Below, one piece after another: positions 47,801-59,800 of a DNA stretch of 64,000 bases. Source of the DNA: Denticeps clupeoides (taxonomy: Eukaryota; Chordata; Actinopteri; Clupeiformes; Denticipitidae); contig NC_041720.1 of assembly GCF_900700375.1 (NCBI RefSeq), positions 4,399,055 through 4,463,054 of the forward strand. Reading direction: 5' to 3'. Both the position numbers and the translations under genes were made by a program. Below the pieces are notes generated by a model, which saw only the letters and a list, made by a program, of their open reading frames with translations, did no database searches and had not been told where the DNA came from. Every line of letters begins with the position of its first letter. Positions within the stretch are counted from its first letter, which is position 1.

Positions 47801-48280
47801 CAGTGAATTATGAAAAGGTTTCTGAACTTCAGATGGATGATGCTTGGCTCGTCGCCCATGTGCTGGAGCATCACCACCAACACAACCGTTGTAGTGTCTG
47901 TCAGGAAAAGAGAAACGAACACCACTGGTCATTTAAAAGGAGGTATAAAAGTCTTCTGGAAACCTTCTTCCTGGAGGGAGTTAACCTCCAGGACACTCTG
48001 CCATCTTCATTCGGATCCAGCTTTGGACGAACCGACAGAGAAAGTTGGCAGTTCAGCGAATCGGGACTAACGCGTGGACAGCCACGTTCACTCGAACTCA
48101 CGCCATCTTACCTGGAATTCCGCGGAGTTCGTCATCAGGCTCGGCGTGGCCGAAAAGCAGAACGACCTCCGCGTCCGAGGCGGAGGGGACCGTGACGAAC
48201 AACTGTTGCGGGATTAAACTAACCCACATTGCGGCGGACTCTGAATTGGCCGCTTTGGGGCTAATCCACACCTGCGCCAT
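44875..48280 (-). CDS. Cluster gene 7: three-unit protein
   Basis: Family not recognised. Eleven exons (5' to 3'): 48280-48112, 47897-47722, 47631-47497, 47310-47254, 47144-46940, 46840-46653, 46476-46435, 46046-45993, 45771-45649, 45433-45223 and 45122-44875. Every border is GT-AG, every join keeps frame, and the total is 535 residues. Unit 1 (1-115) is diverged ('MAQVWISPKAA', 'DAEVVLLFGHAEPDDE', 'TVVLVVMLQHMGD', 'IIHCLYINGEGI'). Unit 2 (180-310) has 'VVKFNTMVIGKTLGSHE', 'KPAILVLMHHTFDP' and 'IVDCLFFEDKGLLEC', but its 'LAFYVVVFSIEKEID' block is altered. Unit 3 (384-535) is canonical. Five linker exons, all phase 0-0 and rich in Ser/Thr/Pro/Gln, join the units. Only unit 1 has a start and only unit 3 a stop, which supports a single gene. 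Three shorter genes would need missing starts and ends. Confidence 0.75.
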
Positions 48281-48830
48281 GCTTCCGGCTTGAAGAGCAT
48301 AAAGTGAAACTGGCTGGACGGAGAAACTATGTGGGCCGCCTTGACGGAACGCGACACGACGTGAAGTTACTCGTTGTTCGCGGATCCTGGCGTGGGATCC
48401 GCCGAACCTGGCAACCCCGTCGCCCCGCCCAGACGTCGCGGCCACGTACGCACGTGGCCCCGCCCACCGCGGGGAGTGAAGCGGAAGCCGTTTCCCTCTC
48501 GCCGTCGGGCTGGGAACGAGGGCGTGTCCGCGATGGGATCATCCCGACGAGCCGCCGGCGGCTCTGGCTCGCAGCGAATCCGTCCGTCGCCGCGTTAACG
48601 CGCGTCCGGCCGGCGCGTCGGTGCGTGTGGCCTCCCGCGTCGGGGCCAGTGAGGTACGGGTCAGACGGAGGGGCGGACGGTGGCCTCCGCGGCGGCAAGG
48701 ATCTTGCCCGACCAGAGCCCGGCGGAGCGGACAATGGTGGTGGTGGACGCCGCCGACGTCGCTCCGCCGTGGCTGTAAAACTAACGCGGCGGTTTTAGCC
48801 ACGCGTGGGCTGTCCGAATTGTGACGTGCG
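48110..48830. promoter_or_regulatory. CpG-rich shared promoter, cluster gene 7 (-) and znf512 (+)
   Basis: Dense CG dinucleotides cover the first exon of cluster gene 7 and the 5' flank of znf512, whose start codons are 677 bases apart and divergent. A one-mismatch ISRE (TAAAGTGAAACT, 48300-48311) lies 20 bases upstream of the gene 7 ATG. Long open frames here reflect GC content. Confidence 0.5.
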
Positions 48831-48883
48831 TCTGGTTGCATGTTGCACGATAATCTGTGTGTGCAGCGGTGTGATCAGAAATG

Positions 48884-48884
<1 letters not shown>

Positions 48885-48936
<52 letters not shown>
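48885..48936. repeat. (GT)n microsatellite
   Basis: About 26 GT units, ending 20 bases before the znf512 start codon. Confidence 0.85.
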
Positions 48937-48937
<1 letters not shown>

Positions 48938-48956
48938 GCTGCTGACTGTTTAGACC

Positions 48957-50731
48957 ATGGACCACTCGCGTAACATGTCTGCCATTCGTGTGACCACCAA
49001 AAGGAAGGCGTCTCGGCCCAAGCAACATCCAAAAGCAGAAGGTAAGGACGCTCAGACTTGTGCCTTGGATGATGTCTGCCGACCTACGAACTTGCTCGAA
49101 TGCGTTTTTGTCGATTTCGTTTTGCAGTAACAGAACCCGAGTCAGAAAATGGAACAGGAGAGGCGAAGGTAAAGGACACTTACACAGAAGGGACCTGCCG
49201 CAGCACCATTTCATGCCCCCCATTTAATAGCCAGCTTAAAGTGTGCAAAAATCTCATTTCACATGTAAACACTCATATATTCTCACGTGTTAATTTGTAA
49301 ATGAATTCAAATTGCATGACAGCAGGTTTTAAAATACCTTTATATTGAAGTTTAGAATTTTTCTGTCGTGCACAATTTCCCATTTTAGTCGGAAGATTTG
49401 TGTCACCAGAAGACCCAAAAGATAAAGCGGACGTATGAAAGAAAGAAGTGAGTGTTTATGTTGGTGCAAATTCCGGTTCGCGTGGTTAGCGCGAGCTGGC
49501 GTGGCCCCGTGTGACGCGCCGCTGTCCGTGCGGCAGGTACCATGACCTCCAGACAGTTCCCATGAGTCCCGTTGAGGATTCGGCCAGCGAGTCGTCCTGC
49601 TGCTCCGCGGTCTCGTCCGGCGTGCCGAACGGGGCGGAGGAGCCGTCCTTGGCCCTGGGGAGTTTAAACTACAGGTTGCCGAGTAGGGAGGTCGGACTCG
49701 GCCCAGAGGGCGGGAAAGGTACCCATCACACCTTAACAGCATTTAATAAGTATAGAACTGACTGAAACCTACAGTATCGTGCCAGAGACACTACATCAAA
49801 ATCAAACGTCAACAGGACACAAACCTAAAAAGTAATTAGTACAAGTCACATTTTGTTAAAAGAGATTTTAAATGGATTTAAACTGTCAAGAACAATAGAT
49901 GCAACATTTAAATACATTTTTTAAGCACTCTTAAATCTGTAGGCATGTCAGAGTTTGGAACGAAGAAGAAGAAGAAGCGGAAATTGGACCAGACGTGCCG
50001 CCCGCCGGCCCAAACTCATCCCGAGACCGTCAAAGAGACCAGTACGTCCTGCGCGTCCTCCTCTTTTCTTTCTCGGTGGCCAAGCTTTGGTGCCTCATGC
50101 CGCTTTGTGTCACCGTAGCCCCGGCTCCTGTGGTGGCCCGCGTTCAGAGCAGCCACGCGGCCCGCGACGCCGCGAAGAAGGAGCGGTCCAAATACCCGGC
50201 CGGTACGGACGATTCGTTCGGTTCTGTTGCCGTAGGTTCTCGCTCCGACGTTCACCCGCTCTCTCGGCACGACAGGCAGCCAAGAGGAGAAGTGGCACCA
50301 GCAGATTTTGGCCAAGGGCCGAGTGACCTGTCCCAAGTGCAAGACGGTCGGGAGGAAGACGGTGGAAGGCCTGAAGAAGCACATGGAGTCGTGCCAACTG
50401 GTAAGCCCGGCGGCGCGGCGCGGAAACCCCGGGAAACCCGCGCTTACTCGCTGTCCCCCCCGCAGAACCCCTTCACCTGTCCGCATTGCGGGAAGCAGCT
50501 GAAGTCTTCAACGGGGATGAAGTATCACCTCATGGCGGAGCACAACAACCTGGTATGCCACGGGGGGGGGGGGGTTTGGGGGTTCGAAATCCCGGCTTTT
50601 TCACTCACATTTTGCCGATCCTCCAGCCCTCGTCCGAAGACAGTCGCGGCGCGGAGGACCAAGCGGTGAAGGAGAAGCTGAGAAAGGTCCTCAAACGGAT
50701 GGGCAGGTTAAAATGCTCCAACGAGGTGCGC

Positions 50732-50768
<37 letters not shown>

Positions 50769-53540
50769 AGCTCCGGCCAGCGGGAGGGGCGCCGCCGTTT
50801 GGTCTGATCGGCGGTGTCGGCTTCTTCCAGGGATGTGCGGGCAGCTTCACCAGCGTCATGGGCTACCTGTACCACGCGAAGAAGTGCGGCAAAGGCGAGT
50901 CGGAACTGGAAAAGCTGCTGTTGAACTGCAAACACTGTGGGAAGGCCTACCGGTCCAAAGCGGGACTGGAGTACCACCTGAAGTCGGAGCACGGCCCAGC
51001 GAGTCCCCGCCTCTGCCCGGAGGTACGCATCCCGCACCGAATCTCACGCGGTTTTACCGACCTGTAGCATACGGGGTTCTTACGGCCATTAAAATCCTGG
51101 AGAAGTCGTGGAGTTTGAAAAGAAAAGGTTTGTAATACGAAACAGACATATAAAGTTCTGGAAAAAGTCCCCGAAATCTGATTGACACGTGGATGTATCG
51201 TGAAGTACGTGGTTCCCGTAAGACGGAAACCTTTTTCTACGTTTAGAAAACTACAACGTTTTAAACTAAAGCAGGTCCGTAGCATCTTTGCTGGATTTAC
51301 GTAGTGAACCACGCCACGTGGTGCTGCGTCCGTTCCAGAACTTTCTCAGCCACATGTAAATTACAAGTGATGATCTTTGCCCAAATCTGATGGGGCTTGC
51401 GCGAACTTTAAGTTAAGTTAAGTTATCGTTTAAGTTAAGCTTATTAGGGTTGACGTAAGTTTAGTTTGGTAAATTTGCCTTTTTGTGATTTGCTTTACAG
51501 TAATTGAAAGGTCATGGAAATTCTTTTGTAAAAAATGTGTAAGAACCCTGAATATAACGCTTCTCATTCCAGAATTAAAGCCTAGTGAGTGGAGGGTCCA
51601 ATGAATGAATCATAATTCTTCAAAATATAAAAATATGACTGTTCTTTCAAATGGTATTTACAATTCAATTTGTTGTTTGTACTTTTTGGATTTGGACAAG
51701 TCATAAATAAGGCAAATAATGGCAGCTCGTTTTAAGGTCCTTCTTCCATTGCTCCATGGTCTGTTGTGGCGCCCTGTGTGTTCTGACACCTTTCTATCGG
51801 AACACCACACACCATAACAATACAATTATGTCACTGACTTTAGCTGGTGCTCACATGGGGTTATGGATGTAGATTCTGTATTGTACTTCTCCGTACCTCC
51901 TGCATGGACGTTACAGCTAGAATCTGCTAACGAATGTGATCCTCAAGGTCTCGGTTGTACCCGACCCCCACAGACCCCCCTGAAAGTGGATAATGAAGAA
52001 GTGAAGGCGCAGAAGGAGCCCAACGCTGAGAGGTCGTCCAGTGGCCGCGTGAAGCGCATGTCTGCCCAGGTGGCCATCTTCCACCTGCAGGAGATCGCCA
52101 ACGAGGAGCTCCTGAAGGAGTGGCCCAAGAGGAAGGTGCAGCGGGACCTGGTGCCAGATGACAAAAAGGTTGATCAATTTTTCTCCCTTCGACTGCGCAC
52201 ATAATCTATATGTATAATTGTGTATCCGTTTCATTTGCTTTCTGGACAAACAGTTGAAGTACGCCCGACCAGGACTACCTGCCTTTAGTCAGGAAGTTCT
52301 CCGTAAGTGGAAGAACGAAGTGAAACTGCAGAGGAAAGTGCAGTGTCCCAACCAGGTCAGAGTGGCATTAGAAATGTAAACCTATCAATTTGATGATATT
52401 GTTTAAAAAAAGAAAAAAAAAAACCAAGGGAGCTAATGCTGTTCTGAACGTTTTTTTTTTTTTTTTTTTTACTTGGTTTGTCCCTCCTCAGGGTTGTGGG
52501 TCCGTCTACACGAGTGTATCTGGTCTGAAGGCCCACCTCGGACTCTGCACGAAGGTACACAAGGGTTCTGATGCAGTTATTTTTATTTAAAATGTGCAAG
52601 TTTTAATTAACAAATGCATTTTACCGAAATGTCGACCCCAGGATTTCCACTTTGACTGTGAACGTATATCAGTCTTCATGATTAATAACAGGCATATGCA
52701 CTCGCATAAACTATTTTTCCTCTATACTGGATCAAAAAATACGATTTCTCTATTCCCAAATCCTGCAACAAAATTCTGAATGCCACACATTAACTATGCA
52801 TAATTCAGAGGAACTTTTTTTTAAATAATGAAATGGTATCAAAATAATAATTGGTTTATGGAGTATATTTCATGTTTTAGAATGCCAATTAGTTATTTTT
52901 TCCTTCCTCCATTCGTTTCATTTACCAGGGAGAGTTTGAAGCTGGCAAGTACAAATGCCTGATCTGTAATAAAGAGTTCAACTCGGAGAGTGGGGTGAAG
53001 TACCACATCAACTCAATCCACTCTCAGGTAAGGGGACAGATGAACTCCAAGGTCTTCTGGCATTTTTTTTTTTTTTTTAATATCTTGCTGAGTGAACAGT
53101 TGCTCCCTTCTGCTCAGGACTGGTTTGTGGTGAGTTCGAAGGCCTCCAAGAACTTTGAGAAGCTCCTGAAAGCAAAGCCCAAGGACGACCATGTGCAGGA
53201 GGCCTCAGAGCAGAACCCTGGCCTCCGTTTCACCCCAGGTTCCAATACCTGGCAAGACAGGGCAGCCCAACGGGGGACCCCGCTGTCCGTCATCAGGTCA
53301 ACCCCGGGTAGAGCCGAGGGGAAGAGGAGGGAGAAAGAGGAGAAGGCATCAAGTCGCGAGAAGGACTGCTATGACTTCAGTGGCAGCGACAGCAGCAGCA
53401 GCAGCAGCAGCAGTTCCAGCAGCAGCTCCAGCAGTGAATCGGAGGCCGAGGAGGCCGAGCCGACGAGACACGATGCCTGGGCCCTGAAGAGACCCGTTTT
53501 ACAACCTAATCCTGCCCGACGGGCCACAAGCAGCCCCTGA
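48957..53540 (+). CDS. znf512: Zinc finger protein 512, 15 exons
   Basis: Exons: 48957-49041, 49128-49168, 49389-49447, 49537-49718, 49943-50041, 50119-50202, 50285-50400, 50466-50552, 50627-50725, 50831-51022, 51974-52168, 52254-52355, 52492-52554, 52929-53027 and 53118-53540. Phases agree; 641 residues. Nuclear protein; recent work on the mammalian family links it to heterochromatin, not deducible here. Six zinc-finger-like motifs are visible: '[18 protein letters not shown]' (from about 199), '[17 protein letters not shown]' (227), '[18 protein letters not shown]' (286), '[17 protein letters not shown]' (about 320), '[18 protein letters not shown]' (449) and '[17 protein letters not shown]' (about 477). 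'[17 protein letters not shown]' and 'DWFVV' match the human protein as I recall it. A Lys-rich stretch (KKKKKRK) serves as a likely nuclear signal. The C-terminus has a Ser tract of about 17 residues. Exon 7 uses the AG at 50283-50284, since the nearer one breaks the alignment. Confidence 0.93.
50733..50766. repeat. (AC)n microsatellite in znf512 intron 9
   Basis: About 17 CA units starting a few bases past the exon 9 donor at 50726. Confidence 0.85.
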
Positions 53541-55380
53541 CAACCTCAAAAATTCAGCTGTTTGTGGACTGCTTTGTAAAAAAAAAAAAAAAAAGATTTT
53601 ATTTAATTTAAATAATAGCCAATAGTGGTTGAAAATATTGCTTGTGGGTTGTATTATCACTGATGCAGAAAACTGTTTATTCAGTATTCCAGTGTTCCTA
53701 CACACGCATACAACAGAGTCACTCCCAGAGTAACACTACTAGTGTTTTATGCATTAAATGGTCCATGTGGCAGTATAAGAATGTCCAAAACTAACCTGCT
53801 AGTTTAGTTAAGGGCTTTTGCGGTGGATCAGTGCAGAAGGTATATTTTTTATCTTCCCCCGCCTCCACCCTCCATCAGCCAGCACTGGTTCCAGCTACGC
53901 ACCCATAGCTGTCGTAAATGGAATGAATGCATGAAGTATAATACTGTAACCGTAATCTCTACTGTTCCTCCACATGCGGAAGTTTACGTCTTGGTAAACA
54001 CACATGTATCTGACTGAAGATAATGTACCTTGTCAACAATACCGCCAAGGCTGTTCACTGCGGTAATTATTTGTCTTAATTTGCCTCATTCAAGACGTAT
54101 ATATATATTCTGACGGTGTGCTGTTAGGTTAGTTGATCTATAGGATTACTACTTTTTACTTACTTTAGAAAATAAATGTTTTTATTTAGTCTTTGTAGCT
54201 GTGTGCTTTCTGTATGTGAAATAAAGGAAGGGGTGTTATCCGTCTCACAGCTTGTTCAATGCAGGCCTATCAACAGTTCAGTAATACATTCAAATCAGTG
54301 TTAAGGCAAATAAGTCAGTTTAAATAGATGAGTTTTGAGCCGAGATTTAAAGGAAGAGAGCATAAATTCCTAATGTCAGGAGGAAGTGATGAGCAGAGCG
54401 ACTAAAAGTTCTATGATAAGATGCCCGAAGGAACAATAAGAGGAGGATCTGAGAGAGCATGAAAGAGCGGAGATACGAAGCAGCTCACATAGAAAAGGTG
54501 AAGCAAGGTATTGGATGCAATTAAAATTCCTCCTAGCTTCTATGGGCAACCAACGAAGCTGTTGGAGAACTGGGTGTGTTTTATTGAGTGAGCTGACAGG
54601 GCGAGATCTCTGGCAGGTCTCACAAATACAATCCTTTTAACTCTTGAGGCCGCCAATCAGCAGCAGTAGGCGGAGAATGGTGGTGTGGAGCTCCTCCCAC
54701 GAAGGCAACCTAAAAGGAAACGCACACGTGAGGGGCAAACGTCCAGCAAACGTTACGACCCGCCAGGACAGAACATAATATGAGACTGGAATGAAAGCAT
54801 ACAATCAAATATGACACCCGGACTCTTTACCTGAGATGAAGGATGAATACTAATCAATACTAATGAGATTTGGCTAAATTGGAGTCTTTGACAACAAGTA
54901 AAACTTCTGTTTTATTACTGTTAAGATTGAAAAAAATTAAAGGAGAACCATGATAAAAAGGGATGTAGGTGGAAGGGAGAAACTGGGTTTGGAGGACACT
55001 GTGGAGCTGGATTTCATCAGCAAGGGAAATATTTAGAAAGTAAAAACATAATCGGCCAAAAAAATAAAATGTGTGTGTACAAGTACTAAACTGAACATAG
55101 AATGGATCTAGATGTAGTTTTTTTTTACAGTGCATGAGAAAAAAAACAATTAAAATGTATAAACGAAGATAAAAGAGACACAATAGATTTGTGTACGTGA
55201 ATTACATGTTAATACATATATTATTGTATGAGTGTACAGTCCCAGACAAAAGTCTTGTCGCTTGTGTACAAATTGACCTCAAGTGTCAGGGACTGTATAG
55301 CTTGACTGGCGATTGGCACGTTTGGCATCAATATGGCAACCCGACCGTTTATATTGTAATTTAATATAATATAATATAAA
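53541..55380. other. znf512 3' UTR and intergenic stretch
   Basis: AT-rich. AATAAA hexamers occur at about 54170 and 54222 and could end znf512. 54.24-54.78 kb ('gatttaaaggaagagagcat', 'aatgtcaggaggaagtgatg', 'aggatctgagagagcatgaa') looks like a dispersed repeat I cannot place. A short inverted pair ('tacagtccc' ... 'gggactgta', 55236-55297) may be a tiny DNA-element remnant. Confidence 0.45.
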
Positions 55381-55960
55381 AATATGCCCACATGCCCCAC
55401 CTAGCGGCCGCGGGATGAACTGCACACCCCGTTGGCCGCAGCTCCCGCTGGTTCCGTTAGGGGGCAGCAGTGGGGCCGCTCACGGTTCACGCCGAGATAA
55501 AAGAACCAACATGGCGGCCGTGTGAGACCACCGGCGCTCATGCGACTAACATGTGTCGTTTACTCACGGCGTTAAATTACACCGCGGCACTCGACGGTCA
55601 CCGAAGTCGCCGCTAAATTCGGGGTGAGCGCCTGCGTCCAGTTCGGGCCGCCGGGTCGGCGCGTTACGCGGCGCACCTCTCCAGTCGCGCTGGGACTCGA
55701 ACCAGGGTTGTTTCGGGCGGGAGGCCTTCTGGGCGCCTCGGCTTATGAGATCGAGCCACCGGACCGACGCGGAGGACCGCTGGCAGCTCCAAGTCCTTTT
55801 GAACGGTACCGGGTTTATTCATGTCTGCGCACATGGAGGCGACGCTGGTGTCCTCGCCCTGGTTGTTACTGTAACCACCGCGGTCTAAGCGGACACGTGA
55901 CGTCAGCTGGATTCTGTTGCGTCCGTCGCGCTACTTTTTTTTTCCCGCCCCACGCGTGAC
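55380..55960. promoter_or_regulatory. CpG-rich promoter and noncoding first exon of gtf3c2
   Basis: Dense CG dinucleotides, with an 'aacatggcggc' YY1-type motif at about 55508 as often found just inside housekeeping transcription starts. A 'ggg|gtgagc' donor falls at 55624. The short open frame after the ATG at 55510 stops almost at once, so the exon is probably untranslated. Confidence 0.55.
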
Positions 55961-56817
55961 TAAATGCGTGTCTGCAAGCACTAAAGAATGTAACTTTATA
56001 TTTTTTCGCAAATGAATTTTGTTAAATGTCGCTGTTCTGTGGTGGGGACCGAGTCCCAGAATAGACCAGCAGACACAATGCACATGTCAGGACCGCTTAC
56101 TCCAGTGTAATAAGTACACAGTTTTACTGTTTTATGGTAATATCTCATTTTTTTTTTTTAAGATTTTTTAAACGATGTATTCAGAAAGAAAAAATATTAA
56201 TGACATTTCATAATAATAATAATAGTAATATTAATAACTACTAATGCACTTAATCTGTGTGTGCAAACTATCTTATTTATGGTGTTTATATGTATTAGCA
56301 TTGCTATATAAAATAAAACAGATTGGTTAGTTCCGCTTAGTTCCTTCCTATGCAGAGGTCCGCTTACCTGCTATATCACCATTTAACAAAACATTTACCA
56401 ACGCTGAAAGAGTCGATACGAAAGACTGGGATTGTGTATTCTTTCTGTAAACTTTTGGTCAAAAATGGTGCCATTTTTGCCATTTTTTTCATCCTGTGCT
56501 TTGCGACAAGTTTCCATGACTGCATGGCCACGTCTGAATGGCGAAACGTGTTAGATCTACTGTCAGCATCTGTCTGGCAAAAATAAAGCATATGAATGTC
56601 GAGTGTGGCCCAATTTAGTGACGCAATTGTACTCAAGTAAAAAAGTAATGCATTATAAAGCTACTCAAGTAAAGGTAACTTGTTACTACCCTCTTCTGGT
56701 CAGGGCAGACACTTAATGACTAATGATTGATCTTCTTACTTGCCTTTTCAGGAATGCTGTGAGAGAACCTGCACATCTGGCACCGGAAACTAGGGGCACG
56801 GCGTGGGGTTTTGTTTC

Positions 56818-59800
56818 ATGGCATCCAGTGCCCAGAAGTTGGATGGAGAACAGAACAGGGCCATGGTTTTGCCCAAAGGAGATGGCGTGGAACATCAAGC
56901 CGAGCAGAGACCAGGATGTCAGGACACTACCGGCAGCGGGTCAAGCGCGGCGAGTGGCAAGTTGCAAGGTAGGGCCCAAGAGAAACATGAATTTTGTATT
57001 TATGTAGAAACTGGTCGAAATATTGTCTTCTTTTTTTGTTCCATGTAGGCCAGCTTGAGGACAATGTCCAGATAAACTCTGATCAGCCCTCAAATGCCGT
57101 ACAAGGTCAGGAAGATGTCAAAGTTCCACAAAAAAAAAGGGGGCGGAAGAGGAAACAATGCATGCCAGCTGCGCTGGACAATAGCTCGCTGCTCAGTGAA
57201 GCTGAGACCCACAACCCCACGACCGAGGGGACGCCTGGTGGACGCCCCAAAAGAAGAGCTGCAACAGTGTATGTGTCCTTTATTTCATCGACCCCCCCGA
57301 AATGGTATCATCCATTTACAACACTTAAAAGTCCCATGACATGAAAATTTTACTTTGTGAGATGATTTAACACTAATACGAGTTCCCCTAGCCTGTCTAT
57401 GGTCCTGCAGTGGCTAGAAACAGCGATATGTATACAGAGTGTTTGGTCATTCTGCTTCACCCACTCAGAGAGCGGCAGCTCAGACCCTCTGATCTATAAT
57501 TTGTCCCCTTATGACGTCGTAAGGGGAAAGGTTACCTCCCCTTTCTCATGATTTTTCCACCCAGCAAATTTCCCACCCCTCTCCCAAAACATTATCTCCA
57601 CCGACTGTCATGGCTTCGACACGTGCAAAGCATTGCAGTTGCTTGGTGTAAAAATGAGCTCAAATGTATTTATTTATTTTTTATTCTGTTACATAAGACT
57701 TATTTTTCTGGAAAAAGAGACTTAAAGGAGAACCTCAGATACAGAGACTTCAGAAACAGAACTTTAAAGTGAAGTGATGTGATACACAGCACATGGTGCA
57801 CACTGTGAAATTTGTCCTCTGCATTTAACCCATCACCCTTGGTGAGCAGTGGGCAGCCATGACAGGCGCCCGGGGAGCAGTGTGTGGGGACGGTGCTTTG
57901 CTCAGTGGCACCATGGCGGTTCGGGATTCGAACCGGCAACCTTCTTATTACAGGGCCGCTTCCTTAACCGCTTGACCACCACTGCCCCTACTAGGGGACA
58001 CTAAGACCGATATCATGTCAGGGACCTTTAAATGGTGTAAGAAGCAGACCCTTCTCATGGTTCTTTCTCAGTGCGTTGCAGTACCTCCATGATCTGTCAA
58101 AGGAGATGACTTCCTTGGAGAACGTGGGGAAGGACGACCAGGACGCGCAGGACGCCTGCTGCCCCAAGGATGAGAAGACACAAAGCCGTGGCAGAGGCAA
58201 GAAAAGGAAGATCCGGGAGGACGACAGCGACGCATTAGATGATGCCGACTTCGTCCCTGAACAAAAAGAGGCCGAGGTGGAGAGTGAGGAAGATGACGAG
58301 TGTGTGTACTCTGATGAAGAGGAGTTCAATCATAGTTCTCAAAGTGTGAGTTGACCTGACTGTCGGGGTAGATGAGCACATCATGTTTGCTTTTATTTAA
58401 ATATTTCAGATTAATAGTTTTGCCAGGTTTAGCGGTAAAGCAAATTGAAATAGTTTACTTTCAAATAAATAACATACATCTTTGTCTAGTAGACATTTTT
58501 CGGGCTGCATTTTATCAATAATTCCCAGATAATGTACGTAATCAGTATTCTGATTTTTATACTGCAAAATGTATTCTTTGCATAATTTTCACGTAGTGCC
58601 TGATTCATTCTATTTACATTTAATGTTTAAATGAAGCACAATTTGACCAAAATATGGTCAAATACAGTGAGCAGGTTGTACTTATAACTTGATATGCAGC
58701 ACATACATCTGATCTGTTTTTGAAATATTTGGACTTTCCCCCTGGTTCTGCAGGTCTCACGAATACGTGGTTCTGCAATCAATGGGCTCTCGAACAGCGT
58801 AATGTCCATCATCTGGAGCTCCGCCACCATTAATAAGAACTTGTAAGCATCAAGGTTTAAAGGAACCAACCAGTTTCATTACTCATGACTTGTGGTGCTG
58901 ATTTTATCAACTACTTTCTAAAAACGTGCGTCACTCCAACCTTTAAACTGGTATAGACCTTTGGCTTTCATTTTGAATGGTATATGTTACTAGACAGTGT
59001 ATTTACCCACATCATGCTCTATGTTCTTAGCAGCTCAGCAAGCCCTGGTACAAATTTATTTAGTCTCTTATCAAGGACGTCTGACAGCCTTCAAAGTCAC
59101 TGATTCTACCGTTCATACACATATGTACTTCCTTCTTGTAAAAATCACTTTCATATAAGGAATCACAGAGGTCTTATATGATTTGTTCTGAGTTTGGCTG
59201 GCAACTCTGCACCTGGCCTATGGTGTTCATGCAGGGCGCCAGATTGGTAAAGTTATCAAAGATTTTTGTTTGTTTGTGTTATCCAGCCGTAATGAGAACC
59301 TGCTCTCCTGGGCGTTCCCCGAGTGGATGCCTTCAGCGAAGGACTGGCATTTCTTGTCTGCCAGGTAACTTCTGCCAGCGATTCATTGCTGGGCCAAAGG
59401 TCACGGATGCTTGTGGATAATATTCATTCTATAATCATTTTCATTTTTTTTATTGATTTGTGGTGATGTGGATAATTGTTTTTTTAGTGAGGCAGAAAAT
59501 TATATGCCCAAAGAGACTGAGTCTCCTACTTTCACTAACATACGGGAAGGTTGTAAAGAAGAGAGGCCCTTACACAAGCTTCAGAGGTACAAGATAAAAT
59601 GACTTTTATTATTCCATGTTGTTGATAACGCACACAAAATAACACACACGTTTTTGGGTTTTTTTTCCGCTTCCTTTCCCAGATTCGAGTCGTTTCCATA
59701 CCATGCGGACCGCTGGGACACGACCTTCTTCGCAGGTGGCCCTGTGTGGTCCATGGAGTGGTGCCCGTGTCCAGATGGCGCACCGGGTTCTCAGTACGCC

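Noticed and set aside
12163-48280. Naming the cluster family as GIMAP, TIR-domain, Gig1 or any other known immune family
   Set aside because: No P-loop or TIR signature is visible, and I cannot confirm a match to Gig1 from memory. Only fold class and regulation are suggested.
48304-48798. Several long frames in the CpG island upstream of znf512
   Set aside because: High GC removes stop codons in most frames. None has splice partners or family features.
49995-50669. 224-residue single-frame reading across znf512 exons 5-9
   Set aside because: It is mostly intron and out-of-frame exon sequence. The spliced model with correct phases explains the zinc fingers.
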